Part shown: in pieces, positions 11,816 to 24,900 of the stretch
Position numbering within the stretch: position 1 is the first letter of the stretch
Layout of the letters: the number at the start of each line of letters is the position of its first letter
Source: Nematostella vectensis
Lineage: Eukaryota; Cnidaria; Anthozoa; Actiniaria; Edwardsiidae
Assembly: GCF_932526225.1 (NCBI RefSeq)
Contig: NC_064035.1
Location: 14,020,566 to 14,084,565 of the forward strand
DNA length: 64,000 bases
Direction: 5' to 3'
Translations under genes and position numbers: made by a program
Notes under the pieces: model-generated
Told to the model about the DNA's origin: nothing
Database searches by the model: none
The model's input: the letters and a program-made list of their open reading frames with translations, nothing else

Positions 11816-13400
11816 ACGCGTCTAACCTACATACACTGTTCCCCACTTAAGCACGGGGAGAGAGAGCTTACTATCTACGCGTCTAACCTACATACACTGT
11901 TCCCCACTTAAGCCCGGGGAGAGAGAGCTTACTATCTACGCGTCTAACCTACATACACTGTTCCCCACTTAAGCCCGGGGAGAGAGAGCTTACTATCTAC
12001 GCGTCTAACCTACATACACTGTTCCCCACTTAAGCCCGGGGAGAGAGAGCTTACTATCTACGCGTCTAACCTACATACACTGTTCCCCACTTAAGCCCGG
12101 GGAGAGAGAGCTTACTATCTACGCGTCTAACTAACATACTCTGTTCCCTACTAGCCCGAGGAAAAGAGCATACTATTTACGCGTCTAACGACCTACATAA
12201 ACTGTTCCCTACTAGGCCCGGGGAGAGAGATCATACTATCTACGCGTCTAACACCTACATACACTGTTCCCCACTAGGCCCGGGAAGAGAGAGCTTACTA
12301 TCTACGCGTCTAACGACCTACATACTCTTTTCCGTACTAGGCCCGGGGTGAGAACATACTATTTACGCGTCTAACGATCCACATACACTGTTCCCTACTA
12401 GGCCCGGAGAGAGCTTACTATCTACGCGTCTAACGACCTACATACTCTTTTCCGTACTAGGCCAGGGGTGAGAACATACTATTTACGCGTCTATCACCTA
12501 CATACACTGTTCCCCACTAGGCCCGGGGAGAGAGCATACTATCTACGCGTCTAACGACCTACACGCTCTTTTCCCTACTAGGCACATGAAGAGATCATAC
12601 TATTTACGCGTCTAACACCTATACACTGTTCCCTACTAGGCGCGGGAAGGGAGAGCTTACTATCTACGCGTCTAACGACCTACTACACTGTTCCTAACAA
12701 GCCCCGGGGAGAGAGCATACTATCTACGCGTCTAACGACCTACACGCTCTTTTCCCTACTAGCCACATGAAGAGATCATACTATTTACGCGTCTAACACC
12801 TATACACTGTTCCCTACTAGGCGCGGGAAGGGAGAGCTTACTATCTACGCGTCTAACGACCTACATACACTGTTCCTAACAAGCCCCGGGGAGAGAGAGC
12901 TTACTATCTACGCGTCTAACTAACATATACTGTTCCCTACTAGGCCCGGAGAGAGCTTACTATCTACGCGTCTAACACCTACATACACTGTTCCCCACTA
13001 GCCCCGGGGAGAGAGCATACTATCTACGCGTCTAACGACCTACACGCTCTTTTCCCTACTAGCCACATGAAGAGATCATACTATTTACGCGTCTAACACC
13101 TATACACTGTTCCCTACTAGGCGCGGGGAGAGAGAGCTTACTACCTACGCGTCTAACATAAACTGTTCCCTACTACCCCCGGGAAGAGAGCATACTATTT
13201 ACGCGTCTAACGACCTACATACACTGTTCCCTACTAGGCCCGGGGTGAGAACATACTATTTACGCGTCTAACGATCCACATACACTGTTCCCTACTAGGC
13301 CCGGAGAGAGCTTACTATCTACGCGTCTAACGACCTACATACACTGTTTCCTACTAGCCCCGGGAAGAGAGCATCTACTCGTCTAACGACATACATACAG
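11816..13400. repeat. Minisatellite array, about 26 units of 54-63 bp
   Basis: Units begin ACGCGTCTAAC and continue with CTACATACACTGTTCCC, an ACTAGGCCCGGGGAGAGAG-like block and a CTTACTATCT end. The first five copies are almost identical with an exact 61-bp spacing. The rest vary between 54 and 63 bp. Unit starts are at 11816, 11877, 11938, 11999, 12060, 12121, 12179, 12242 and on to 13321, with a broken last copy at 13377. Variant units recur as sets: a two-unit block at 12545, 12726 and 13026, and another at 12304 and 12424. No ORF spans it. It lies about 2.4 kb upstream of the mucin gene promoter. Confidence 0.95.
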
Positions 13401-15805
13401 TCTATTGATGACTGCGATGCAGTATGTTGGTCTGTTCCCGTCTTTTATATAAAAATGTTTTTTTTTCTCATTTGTTATGTGTAAGTTTTTTACGAGAAGT
13501 GACGAACAAAAAACGCGTTGTTTTTATAGTTTGGCCCCCTACTTGTTTCCCTGGAGTGAAGGTCCTAGTGTAGGTGAAAGCAAAGGAAATGACTAATCGA
13601 CCAAAGATGTTGCTGAGAAAATCAAACGTAACCAAAATAAACAATTTGAGAGGCATTGATCGTAAGCGCCGCGTGTGGCGAGTTCTTAGCATCCTCTGCT
13701 CCATACACACAATTATTATAGAGAATGGAATAATATTGTTACTTATAATCTGCTAAAAACAATCATGGTGTGGCAATGCTAAAAACGTGTGACGTCATAG
13801 GTGGCTTCCTGTCCTAGGAAGAGGGACGGACAATTATATATTCTAGGAGGGGGGAGCTATGTGTACGTGTTATTTTTTTGCTTATCCATTGGCTTTTCAT
13901 TAGTGCGAATTTCGATTTTGTTTTTCTCGCTTTTGGAGCCATTTTTTGGAGTTTTGAAAAACTTGGCTATTAATTATTTTTTTGATGTTTGTTTGATGTG
14001 GTTGTGATGTCTTTTATTCAGTGAAACGTTTTGTCACTTTGTGATATCAGCAAACGGGGAAACGAATGATATTCGAGTTAGCCAAATTGAGAGGCATTTA
14101 TATTATATTGTTTATGCAATTTTCTTAATAATCGAGAATTCAGATCGTAACAATTGAAAATATAGTTTCTCTATCCGTAACTCTATCCATTTGAAAAATG
14201 TCAATCAGCATTCCTTCAATAATCCACTTCTAATTCTTTGAATAGTCTTTTTTTTGGTGTGATAAAAAATATCTGATTTGACATGCCCTTAGGGTTTTCT
14301 ACTGACTTGTTATTCGATTTGGATTACTTAAAAAAACACGCAAATATTATATATATATAATATGGTAGCCTACATCATGGGGCGTTTGATATAAACTATA
14401 TGTGAACTACCTAGACACACTGCAGAACATCGCATTAATTTGGGATTGGTGGGCATCAAAATTAAAAATACCCCCCTCTCCCTCCTGATGTTTTGAGCTC
14501 AAGGCATGCTAAGTATGGAGTTGAATTTAGGGAAAAAAAATAAATAAGTAGGTTCCAAATGGTATACTTTGTACCCATTTTCAACAATTCAAAGAGGTTT
14601 GTGTTTGTACCCATCCCAACAACCTGAACGGGGAGGGAGTGGGGTAAAGGTGAAAGGTCATAAGTGGCTCAAAGTTTACTTAACGTGAAGCATCGCACAT
14701 GAATCTTTGGTTTTCTTAGTCATCCGATTACTTGAAATATTGAAAGAACCGTAAGACGCATAAACTAGATGCACAACTGTTGATGTAGGACCTTAACTCC
14801 AGGGGAGCTTTTAAGCATGTCCTGGATCTTCAAGCACTTTATAAGCCAGACGAGGTCGGGAACCACAAGACAATTGCTGCAGATATTATTTCATCATACT
14901 CTTTATACTTTCCTTGAAGACGTACTCCTGACTGATATTCTGTTCATTAAGTCTGCTGTTAGTTGATTTTTTTAAAACCAAAGTTGTAGGAGACGATAAG
15001 TGTTCTATCGAGTTTTAACATTATACCAAGTGCTGGAGCGTCGGTATTTGAAAAGCATCCCCTTAAATAGTCTGAAAGTGATGAAAAACCCATAGGTAAA
15101 AAGGCTAATAGACGTCCTTGGGACCAGAAATTAAAAAAAAAAAAAAACTTAACTCGTCTAAAGCCTCGAGCGTCGCAAACCATGCATATGACACCACCCA
15201 CGACCGTTTATAATTCAGCTTTATACCTATGAACTCGTAACTTTCACTTAGTATTCTATGAGTCTAGGTAATACCGTACCATTAGTTTTGTATCATCTAT
15301 GAGTCTAGGTAATACCGTACCATTAGTTTTGTATCATTTCAGCAATTGTAGGATTAGGGCGGGTTTTCCCGTTTCCTCTGAAATCTGACCTCCCCCTAAC
15401 ACTTCTGTGCTTCATCTCCGCCACTTTCGCAACGTTGTTCAAGCGCTTCACGTTTGCACGTGGACAACTGGCCGTTTGCTTCGTCTTATACTCCACTAGC
15501 GCCTACCCTTCTGGATCCATAAATTGGGAAACAATTCCTGGACTTAGACAATTATTTCCAGGTAGATTACCACATAAGCTCACTTTTGATCGAGCGATCT
15601 GATTATTTAACAGCCGCTTTAATTATTATTATTATGATTGTGGAAATTCGAGAGTTTAGAAAAGGTCACAAATGACAGGAACGCGAATTCGCGACGTAAA
15701 CTGTCTTTAAAGAATATTAAGGAATGTGATCCGACCCCGGCGTCTAGCTAGAACCAAAGATTGACAAACGGCGTTCAAGGATAAACATCGTGACAACTTA
15801 TGTAA
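13401..15805. other. Upstream intergenic stretch
   Basis: No supported gene is seen. A perfect 41-bp tandem duplication (two copies) fills 15255-15336, and a poly-A run lies near 15132-15146. A TGACGTCA palindrome sits at 13790-13797. Distal regulatory sequence of the downstream gene could lie here, but none can be proved by eye. Confidence 0.55.
15255..15336. repeat. Exact 41-bp tandem duplication
   Basis: The segment TCTATGAGTCTAGG...TTGTATCA appears twice back to back (15255-15295 and 15296-15336) with no difference that I can see. Confidence 0.9.
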
Positions 15806-15840
15806 TATAAACCGGGACAACAGTGAGCATCAGACAGGCA
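15806..15840 (+). promoter_or_regulatory. Putative TATA-box promoter of the mucin-like gene
   Basis: TATAAA at 15806-15811 is followed about 26-28 bases later by GCATCAGACAG, which resembles an initiator (TCAGAC). This would give a 5' UTR of about 85 bases before the ATG at 15919. The spacing is right for a TATA/initiator pair. Position relative to the signal-peptide exon is the main support. An upstream untranslated exon cannot be excluded. Confidence 0.5.
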
Positions 15841-15918
15841 GCTATTCGCTGACTGACTCGCTCTTATTCCCTCATAGGGCTGCTGTAGAGGTCGGAGAAA
15901 CTCCCTCATCTCAAGACC

Positions 15919-15988
15919 ATGAGAGTTCTCCTGAGCTCTTTGCTCTGTTGTGTGGTACTAGCAAGTATTTCGCTTCCTTTTGGAAACG
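15919..15988 (+). CDS. Exon 1: signal peptide
   Basis: The ATG at 15919 lies in a good context (ACCATGA) and starts [16 protein letters not shown], a classic signal peptide: one Arg, a hydrophobic core, then small residues before SLPFGN. The exon ends at a strong donor, G|GTAAGT, in phase 1. No upstream in-frame start extends it convincingly. This exon directs the mucin into the secretory pathway. It is linked to the lectin exons by matching phase and by absence of another gene between them, which is inference. Confidence 0.75.
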
Positions 15989-18900
15989 GTAAGTAGCTCC
16001 AAGTCTTGGCCATAATTTTGTGCCGGCTCTAGAGTTTCATATTGTCTTGAGAACTCCCGCCCGGCGCGAATATCTCTATTAAAGTTGGTTGTCTGTTTAG
16101 CCATAGATATAAGCATCCTCTAAATTAAATAGGCTGAAATTCACACATAATCACTCAGTACTTCGATATTCTCGAGTAATTCTGCACATTTTTTCGTTTA
16201 AAGTAATGATCATGGAGAAATGTTTTCACCAGTTCATATTTAACCTCACTAACCTTTTCCGGCGAACCTAACGCAACTCACCACTCGAGTATCACAAGAA
16301 ATGTATTCTTATCTTGAATGAGCGGCACTTATTCCAGCGTAGAATGGTCTATTTTCGATTCCGATCATCTAATAATTTCCTTATGGATCTGAGGTTAAAA
16401 TGAATAATCTTTTTCTCGTATGATATATCAAGCAATCAGCGATTATCTAGAATGTGAGTTTGATGTTCGCTTTAAGAGACAATCTCGCATAATTTGTTTC
16501 TCATTTGATGAAATATTTGAGATGCTATCAGACTAAATTTTATATACCGCGATAAAACAATTAAATTCAAATGTTCATTTTCAGGCCGCAATGTCGCAGC
16601 CTAGACCTCTCATTAGCCGCTTTGTTTGGACAGGGTTTTCGTTTTGCACGGGCATTGCGGTAATTCCGCCTGGGCGAGGTCAGCTAAATATTCACACCGG
16701 ATATGAGTCGTTTTCTTGCTCAAACATTTAACAGGATTTCGTCAATGTTCCCTGGGGCGCCACGGAGTAGTGCCGATTTCTAGACCCTCATTCAGGGGCC
16801 TTTGTATGTCGTGACTAGAGTCCTTTGCATTGTATAGCTCGTCACGGGACGTTTTGGTACCCCCCTTCCTACCTGGGGACAGTTAACGATACCGTAGACC
16901 CAAATGGCTTCATTTCGGGTGAAATTTTTTTTATTATGCCATTCGATGACAATAGGCACAGTATAGATGATTAGCAAAAAAATACCACCAAAATCTTAAA
17001 TACTCCGCCAGATATTAAAATAAAAAAAACAGAATTCGAACGAGTGGAGCGTTATTCTTGAAGGTGTCAATAATCCAATAATCCTGTTTACTTAGCTCAA
17101 AGTCCCGCGATCAACATCCGGGGAACTTAGTTTTACGACTTTTCCCTCTAATTAGCATACAAGCGCGTACGGGCAAGCGCGTCAGTATCATTATCGACGT
17201 TTTATCCGAGATTTATCCGTATTTATATCAACTTTATAAGCGTTTACTCTAAATTTTGCATAGTTGTAAACTACGCCAAGATTAAGTAAGAAACCTTGGC
17301 TTCCTTCGATGAAGGCTAAGCGAGGAAGAAAGCCTAAAACAGAGAGTTGTCTCCGTTCGCGGTGTTTTCAAGTTTTCCGCGCTCTTCTTTTCTTCGGTGC
17401 AAGCTCGCTTCGGTCTAGGCATCTTCCTTCACTTGCACGACTAGCGCTATGACATTTGAGCGCCTAAGAGTTTTCCCGCTGCGTGTAGAGCATGCAATGT
17501 GATTGGGTGCCATACGCGGCTCTATTTGCTCTTCGTCTGTCATTACTGTCACGCTGCCTCTAATGTTTACACAACTTCAATTCCCGATATCTCGCAATTA
17601 AATTTCACCCCATCTTACTCTAAATATGTGAATTAAAGGTACACTTCTAACCTCCCGATTCCTGCGCAACTTGGCAAGCGTCTAGTATAGATATTGTTCT
17701 GTCACACCGTGCCGCGGATAATCAATAGCTTTTTTTGCTACGGACTTTTAAGTTTTAAGTTAATTAAAATTAGCGCGTTGTAGCCAAAGAAGCAAACTTA
17801 TTCCACGCCTAACTTTGACTCTTGATTATTAATCAACGAGGCTGTGTGACGTCAAATGTAGACACGGTTTGTCAGTTCAGTACATGACGAAAGATATAAA
17901 GCAGATCCCGGGAGGTTGCGCGCTTTTGGTGTGTATAAATAATTCGCATGTTTAAAAGTGGTCGATTTCGCACTTCGGACCAGGCAAAAGCACTCAAAAT
18001 TAAGCGCGTATAAAAAATGATTATTTTAGGAGGAAAGTACAACCATTAAGCTTTAAATTGATATATAGTTTGTTGGCATTTGCTTTAATCCGACGCGAGC
18101 GCGAGCGATTTTGCCGGCAAAATCGGGGTAATTACCGCTTGGGTCTACGGTATCCTTAAATAATGTCTGATTTACCACACAGCATCTATGCTACCCGTCG
18201 TGCTTTGAGAGCAAAATAGAGCAAAATATTCAAAGTGTCACGCATGAATTAGAAAAATGTCATGCGTATACGTATAGCGTGAGAAAATGCATTGTCAGCC
18301 ATTTTCGTAGACAAATCTTTCCTAAAACATTTCAGGATTTTGCCATTATCTGTCTCATGCTTTAACTGATCCATGTATTTTTAGGACTATAGGTTTTTAT
18401 TTGATGTTATTTTGCCAATTTTTTTCCAGTCTCTTTCATAACGCAATAAGCAAGGGTGGGTTTTCAGCAGATCATCTTCCTCGGCTGAGGGCAAGCCTAA
18501 ATCCCATTTTCCCGGCTTTTGTGCCCTAGCCCTGTCGTTTCCGCTGTTGTCTACCCTCTGTTCCCATTCCTGTTCAAGGTAACCAATCCCTGCCTTGTAA
18601 TAAGACAAGAAAACAAAAAGACAAAAAGCATGAGCTGTGTAAAAATAAAAATAAAAACAGAAGTAATCATCTAAAAACAAAGTTTTATACTTCATTTACC
18701 AGATTCATTTATGGTTCCTTTTTTTACACTTTTTTTGCTAGGTTCACAAAGACTTTTCAACATTCATTGTCCGATACTACTCGTTTTCTTAGTAAGCAAT
18801 GGCCACCTAGAATTTAAATGCTTTGAGGAGAATGGGAAATTCTTCGAATTTTACAAATATCGCAAGGTATAATACAAAGTGTGGAATTGTTTTTTTAAAG

Positions 18901-21900
18901 CGCCTTGCCATCTTGTCACGGTGGGTTATCAAAGTATTTAGTCCTTCTGCTAATCTCTCTGCAAACAAAGCTTTTACATTAGATGAAAACTATGCGCAAG
19001 GTCTTTGTTTTGGTGTTCGGAAAGTAGGCGTACATGTGGTGCTTGTGCACGTGGTCTCTGTGGGCCAAGTAACCGCGCGCCTCATCCACTGATCACGGGT
19101 ACATCAGGCTCATGGCGAGTGTGAAGGGTACAGTAGACCGACCTTGCACTGTCTCGCTGACATCTGCTGCTTCTCAATTCCATCAGAAATTTACATTCTA
19201 AGTGATTTAGTCGTTTTGTATTCTGTAAAGCAACAGCAAGAGCTCGAAGCCACTAAAACAGCGTCTTCTAGCGGAATTGAGCAACAGGAGAGGTTTCTAA
19301 GATATTACACGGTCAAACTGGGATATTTATTATACCGCTCGCCGTAAGCCTGGGCTAGTTGTTTACCACGATACCTTTGCCATTCGATACTTTTGTTGTG
19401 TTTTCCTTAAATTATTTTGAAATGGTTAAAGCTTGATTTCCGTGCGGGGGTCATGCTAGGGTCGCATATGATCAGATATAGATTTTCTGAGTAGAAATTA
19501 TCACGCATGCCATTTCACTTTGAAGCAGGACAACGACTTCTCCCTAAGAAAAATGAGAACACCTGAACGAATGGACCTTTCGAGCACACAGCTTTTAGAT
19601 ATAATGAAGTAGCTTAGTAGGTTAATCGATTGCTTGGGCTAATACAGTTCTAGACGGATGAATTTTCGGATTTGCACTAACGTCTGATCACTACCCGTGT
19701 TCTACTGGGTGGCCACTTAAATGAAAGAGATTAGTATTGTTTGCAGACTAAACAACAACTACAGCGGGCAGACTCATCATCACACAACAGTAGATTAGTG
19801 AAGGGGTTAATGTTTGGTCGTCATTAAGTCTAAAGGTGGAATAAATTATTGTTTAAGACGTGGGAATTGTGATCAAAAGATTTATGGAGGTCAAGTAGGG
19901 CTGATGTCACATTTGAAATCCTCTTTTTCGGTACTAACGCAATGCTGGACTGCGGGATTTTTTCTTTTTCTTTTCACGATTGATGCAATAATTGATCAAT
20001 TCTAGCACCACTATACATTCTTAAGGTGTTCCGACCGCAGGCGGCTGCATAAAGCATGCTTGAAGATCCATTTTCTAATCCGCGAGTGGTACACTGGGAG
20101 ATATATGAGATTCAAGGCTAGCGTAGCTGATAGAACGCTGTCATCTCTAGAGATTAGTGCTTCTTGTGTCGCAGGCAGGCAGGACACTGGTTGTAATATT
20201 CCTGTCGACATTTTTTCACCTCCACTTTCGAGAAGGTGTTTCTTATACGTTTTCTGAATAATCCAGAATCATGGGCTACGTAGATGGCAAGGGCACAGGT
20301 AGCTCAGGCTCACGGCGAGTGTAGGTTTATTACAGAGTTTGTATGAGCGAACAAATCTCGTTGAAATAAATATGTTGATTTGAAAATAAAACAGTAGCTT
20401 GACGTTGCTGCTACTCAAACCCGCCATTATTTGCCATTTTAAGCTGTTTTAGCCGCTGCGAATTCCCGTCGCCTATATAAAAGAGAAAAGGTTGCAAACT
20501 CCGACAACCGCCAAATTTGTGCTCAACAAACCCACCGATCCTTTCAAAATCCAGACTCGCACTGCAAAATAAACCACGCAGAATCATAGCACACATATTT
20601 ATCTTTCCAGCCATACATTTCTATCGTCTATTCGTCCCCGTTTTGCCGTTTGAGCGGCGAGAATCTTTCTTTTGAATTTGAAAATATTCGTGATAGCGAC
20701 GCTCGATGGGCCGTTCGTGGAGAAAAAGACAATACACGTCATGCCAAATTCTACCAGCCGGGGTAGGGTGCTTCGCATCAGTTTGAGCCCAGTAAAAGTA
20801 TTGCACAGACTCAGAAGGAAAATCATTCGGTAGATGAGCTATGACCAATAGATATGCGCAAGCGGTATTTCTACAACAAGGAGGCTAAGATTTACCACCA
20901 ATTTTCCCATACTGGACTCCGTCTTGTGTTTCATTCGAAATACCTGGGCATCCTCCGTATTTAGATTGCCTTCCAATTGTCATAAGCGAATTGCCAATTG
21001 CGATTGACATAATGGGGAAGGGAACGTAGTGGTCGAGAAAAAGAATAACCAAACGACGGTCTGAGACTCTGCTCTGGGGAAAAATCTCACAAAATATGTA
21101 GACTCGGTCTCTCATAAGTCTAACTGTATTTACATCATATTGAATCCAGGGGGGGTCTTTTTTATCTTAGTTCCGAGTCCAATGTCGTTTTCCAATTTTC
21201 TTCCTTGCTGTTTTAAAGTCACGGTTTATTGCGTGACAGAGATTGATATGTTTTTATTTATTACGCGCTATGATGAAGAAGAAGAAGATGAGACAAGGTG
21301 ATTGTCTGCGCTCTAATTCCGCCAAAAGAGATATGCGCTTTTAGCCTGCTGCAATTTATACTGAAAAGTGCTTATTACGTGTATATGACCGCATTTGTAT
21401 TATTTAAAATGTATGGATTGCAAAGAAGATCCCTCACAGTTGGGCGCTGGATTTCAAATAACTCCATCGAACGCGCTAGAAGTCGATAAAAGACGTCTAA
21501 ATGGCGGACTCGGACCAAATAACTATCTACTTTATCAGCGGCAACTTGTGTGTCTAGGGCGACTGCTGTTCGATTAATGTGTTTCTTATCAATGATCAAT
21601 TAAAATCAAAGTTGATTAAAAAAATCTTTTAAAAGTTAATGAGAAAATTATTAAATAATCATGTTCATCTCCGGCGGTACTAAACGTGCGTTATGAAGCA
21701 TCTCGGTCAAATATCACGCATAATTCTTATAACCTTATAACATTCAATCATAGTTTGTAGTTGTTTAGTTTCCCTCTACTAACTATGTAGCAAACTAGCA
21801 GAGCTTCAAAAATTGACGCTCATTTTCTTGGCCGCGCGAAAGGGGATTTAATCGAGGGTATCATTTCCTGTTTTTTTTCCGGGAAAAATCTGAAACAGTA

Positions 21901-24900
21901 CTACCCTTAAATTCGTTAAAATTCTTAGGGTTTTCTGTTGCAATGCCAAACACAGTGAAATGAAAACTATGTAAAGCTGATGTGTTATATAATGTTATAT
22001 TTGAATATTGCAGATTTTATTTACGCGCGAAAGCCTTTTGCTTTTTGAATATCATAAGAAGAATATCATTAAAAATAAAAAGAAATCTGTAACTTATAAA
22101 AGGCTATATGGACTTTAAGGCCGGTTTCCAGATGACCGCACTCGATCGCACACTATCGGAGCGAATTCGACCGTACGATCGCATTCCGACCGGAAAGTGG
22201 TTTCAATATTATCGCATTCGATCGTACTCGATCGCAAACGTTCGCAGGGTGAGTTTCCATGTAATTGTAAGCAACCACTCGTCATATAGGGCGATCATAT
22301 GGAAACGAGCCTTTAGCGACTGTGACAAAAATAAGAAGGGGCGTTCAGGGGCTCATAAGTAGAGGCAAACACCCCCTTCCCACGTCCTGGTATTGAATTA
22401 GTGTCACTGCGTTCACAAGTTAGGCTACGTCAGCTAGCCCGCGCGACAAACGTCATCAATGTAGCTGACTGGTTCGTCCTTGCGCTTGCATCTGAAATAG
22501 TCTGAGTGTTTTTATTCTGATCATCAAGAACACAGGCCAATCAACACTACTAGCTTATCTATGTGATCTCCCCTAGTTGTAAACTCCTGGTGACTCCTGG
22601 TAGACTTTTCAAAACGTTGGACACTAGGGGGGGGGGGGGGGTTATGATGGCCCTCAGAGCCCAAAACTTCATACCCTGAAAACAAAAGACTTCCCAACCC
22701 CAAAAATATATACCTGATGAGCCGACCAGCGCTTCATCGTAAGCTGAATTTTTATATAAAGGAATATATGAATGCTGGGCCCCAAAATACAATGACGTTT
22801 TTTGGATGTATACCAGGCAAAATTGTCTACCTAATCGGTACTGGGCTTGAACATAAAAAAATATCTTTAGATCCTAATGTCGTCCGGCCGATAAGAGGGT
22901 ATAAAATATGTCGGTGCTGGGCTTGCACTAATAGAAAAAATGTCGTATTGCTTGTCAAGCTGATGAGAGGGTACTTTTTTGTAATATGAAATAATATGTT
23001 CACCTCACACTGCCATCTTAATTTTATCTCTTTTGCACCACCAATTTATCATTTTTTGCTCCCTTCATCCTAAAAATGTCCTCGGGGCGCCACAACGGAA
23101 CATTCAGCATTTGTAGAGCGTGGCATGTTTTCTGTTCTATTCAGCATTTAGCAAAGCTGTATGATAGAGCTGTTTAAATCTTATTCTTTTCCTGTTCGCT
23201 GTACAGTTTCGAAAACTCTTAAGCTATGATAACCAACTATGGCTTGACCCTTTTTAAAAACAAAAATGTTTGTTGCTCTTTTAGGACAGGAGATTGAAAA
23301 GCAAACGGGACAAGGTAAGTGAAACTGTTAGACATGTGGCATGTACTGACAAATATTTGATTTACCATCTACAATTGAAGTCTGTAATCCTGCACGCTAT
23401 TAAAGAGACATTTCCATCTCTTCACTCTCCTATTCTTTGATGTCCTTCTTGGTGATCTTTTGTTTCCTTTCCATTCGATTGATTAGCTGCTCTTGAATAC
23501 TAGTAAAGCGTTGTTTGTGCTTGATTGGGTGCTGTCCCCTTTTGTCTTCACCGAAGCCGTTTCCACATGAAAAAGTTATGATACACATAGTGAGTTGTCC
23601 ACTTGTCGCATTTATACAAAAAACATTTGCCTAGCGTGTCAAAACCTATTTAAATGCTCCAACGGTTATTCAATTTTGTACGTCTTGCTCCTGTGTTCAC
23701 TCTACACAATAGTATTACACTAACCAAGAGAAGCCCTTCTAGTGTGAATGCACCATAGGTTATTCAATTATGTACGTCTTGTTTGGTGTTCGCTCTTACA
23801 TTAGAAAAAGAAGTCCTTCTAGTGTGAATGTGCCATAGGTTATTCAATTCCGTATGTTTTGATCCTGTGCGCGTTCTGTCATTCGTACGTTTTGATCCTG
23901 TGCGTGTTCTGTCAAATAAAATTGCACTTATTAATTGTACATGGTTACGTTTATAACCAAAGTTTAAATAAAGACTCCTTCGAATGTAATACACCATGGA
24001 TTATTAAATTACCTACCTATGGCTTTGGATTACCATACTCATTAATTTTGAAACACTCCGTACAAGCTTCAGTTCGGCAAAGGGTTTCGAATCATAGTAG
24101 TAGATTTTATTTCTGCATTTTTCTTCCAGCGCTTTGCCATCAAGGATGGATACCGTTCAAAGGTTCTTGCTATGTAACATTTGTTGACGGTAAAAATTGG
24201 TACGATGCGGAAAGCATGTGTCGAGATTTAGGAGGATATCTAGTAAAGATAGAGTCCAAATCAGAAGATGAATTTGTTTCAAGAGAACTTGCGCTGCCAG
24301 AGAATTTAGTATGGATTGGCCTTATGCGATCTGTGATAAACGATAGCTTTGTATGGGTTGATGGGTCCATGGCAAAGTACACTAACTGGGGAGTTGGAGA
24401 ACCCATAGTGGCTGGAATTGGAAAACACTGTGTGCAAATGGAATCAGAAGCAATTTTCTTTTACTGGAAGACAGCATCGTGTTTTATGCGACATCCTTAC
24501 GTGTGCGAACGTGGTAGGTATTCTGCATTCTGATATAGTGAAAGCATGACACACTATGCATGAGGTGTAAATGCATGTATAGCGGGTGCATGAGCGTCAT
24601 GAGCGGGTACTTTTCTTGCATGGTGTTGGGAACACTGATCTATAATCTGACAGTTGTCAGAAAATAGATCAGTCGTCTTAAAATCAAGATCAAACGAGAT
24701 CCAAAGAAAAAAAAAGAGATATACGAAATATAGAAATTTTGAGTCGATTTATTTCAGGTAAACCGATTTCGCTACATCTGCTTTTATACGCTGAAGTAAA
24801 AAAGACTGCGTAAAGTTTAATTATGTAATATAGACATGCTTACAAGACCACTCTCGAAAGAGATTCCCTGCTAATAACTTTGGGCTGTCAGCTCACCAAG

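Larger units (their letters stand above)
15989..23284 (+). other. Intron 1 (7.3 kb)
   Basis: No nested gene is recognised. The intron contains a possible 1.3 kb TTAA-flanked element (16883-18159), a small Harbinger-like MITE (22118-22312), a GAA-type run near 21275-21292 and a poly-G run at 22627-22641. Minus-strand ORFs at 20599-20848 and 20885-21115 match nothing I know. A TGACGTCA palindrome lies at 17847-17854. Long first introns often carry enhancers, but none can be shown by eye. Confidence 0.55.

Noticed and set aside
11816-13400. CRISPR-like array
   Set aside because: Units are tandem without unique spacers, vary along their whole length and lie in animal DNA; this is a minisatellite.
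20599-21115. Possible nested gene on the minus strand in intron 1
   Set aside because: The two ORFs are in different frames, contain no domain I recognise and have no clear splice sites between them.
23859-24129. N-terminal extension of the lectin ORF
   Set aside because: This part lies in intron 2, overlaps a tandem repeat and lacks lectin features. The acceptor at 24121-24129 gives the right phase with exon 2.
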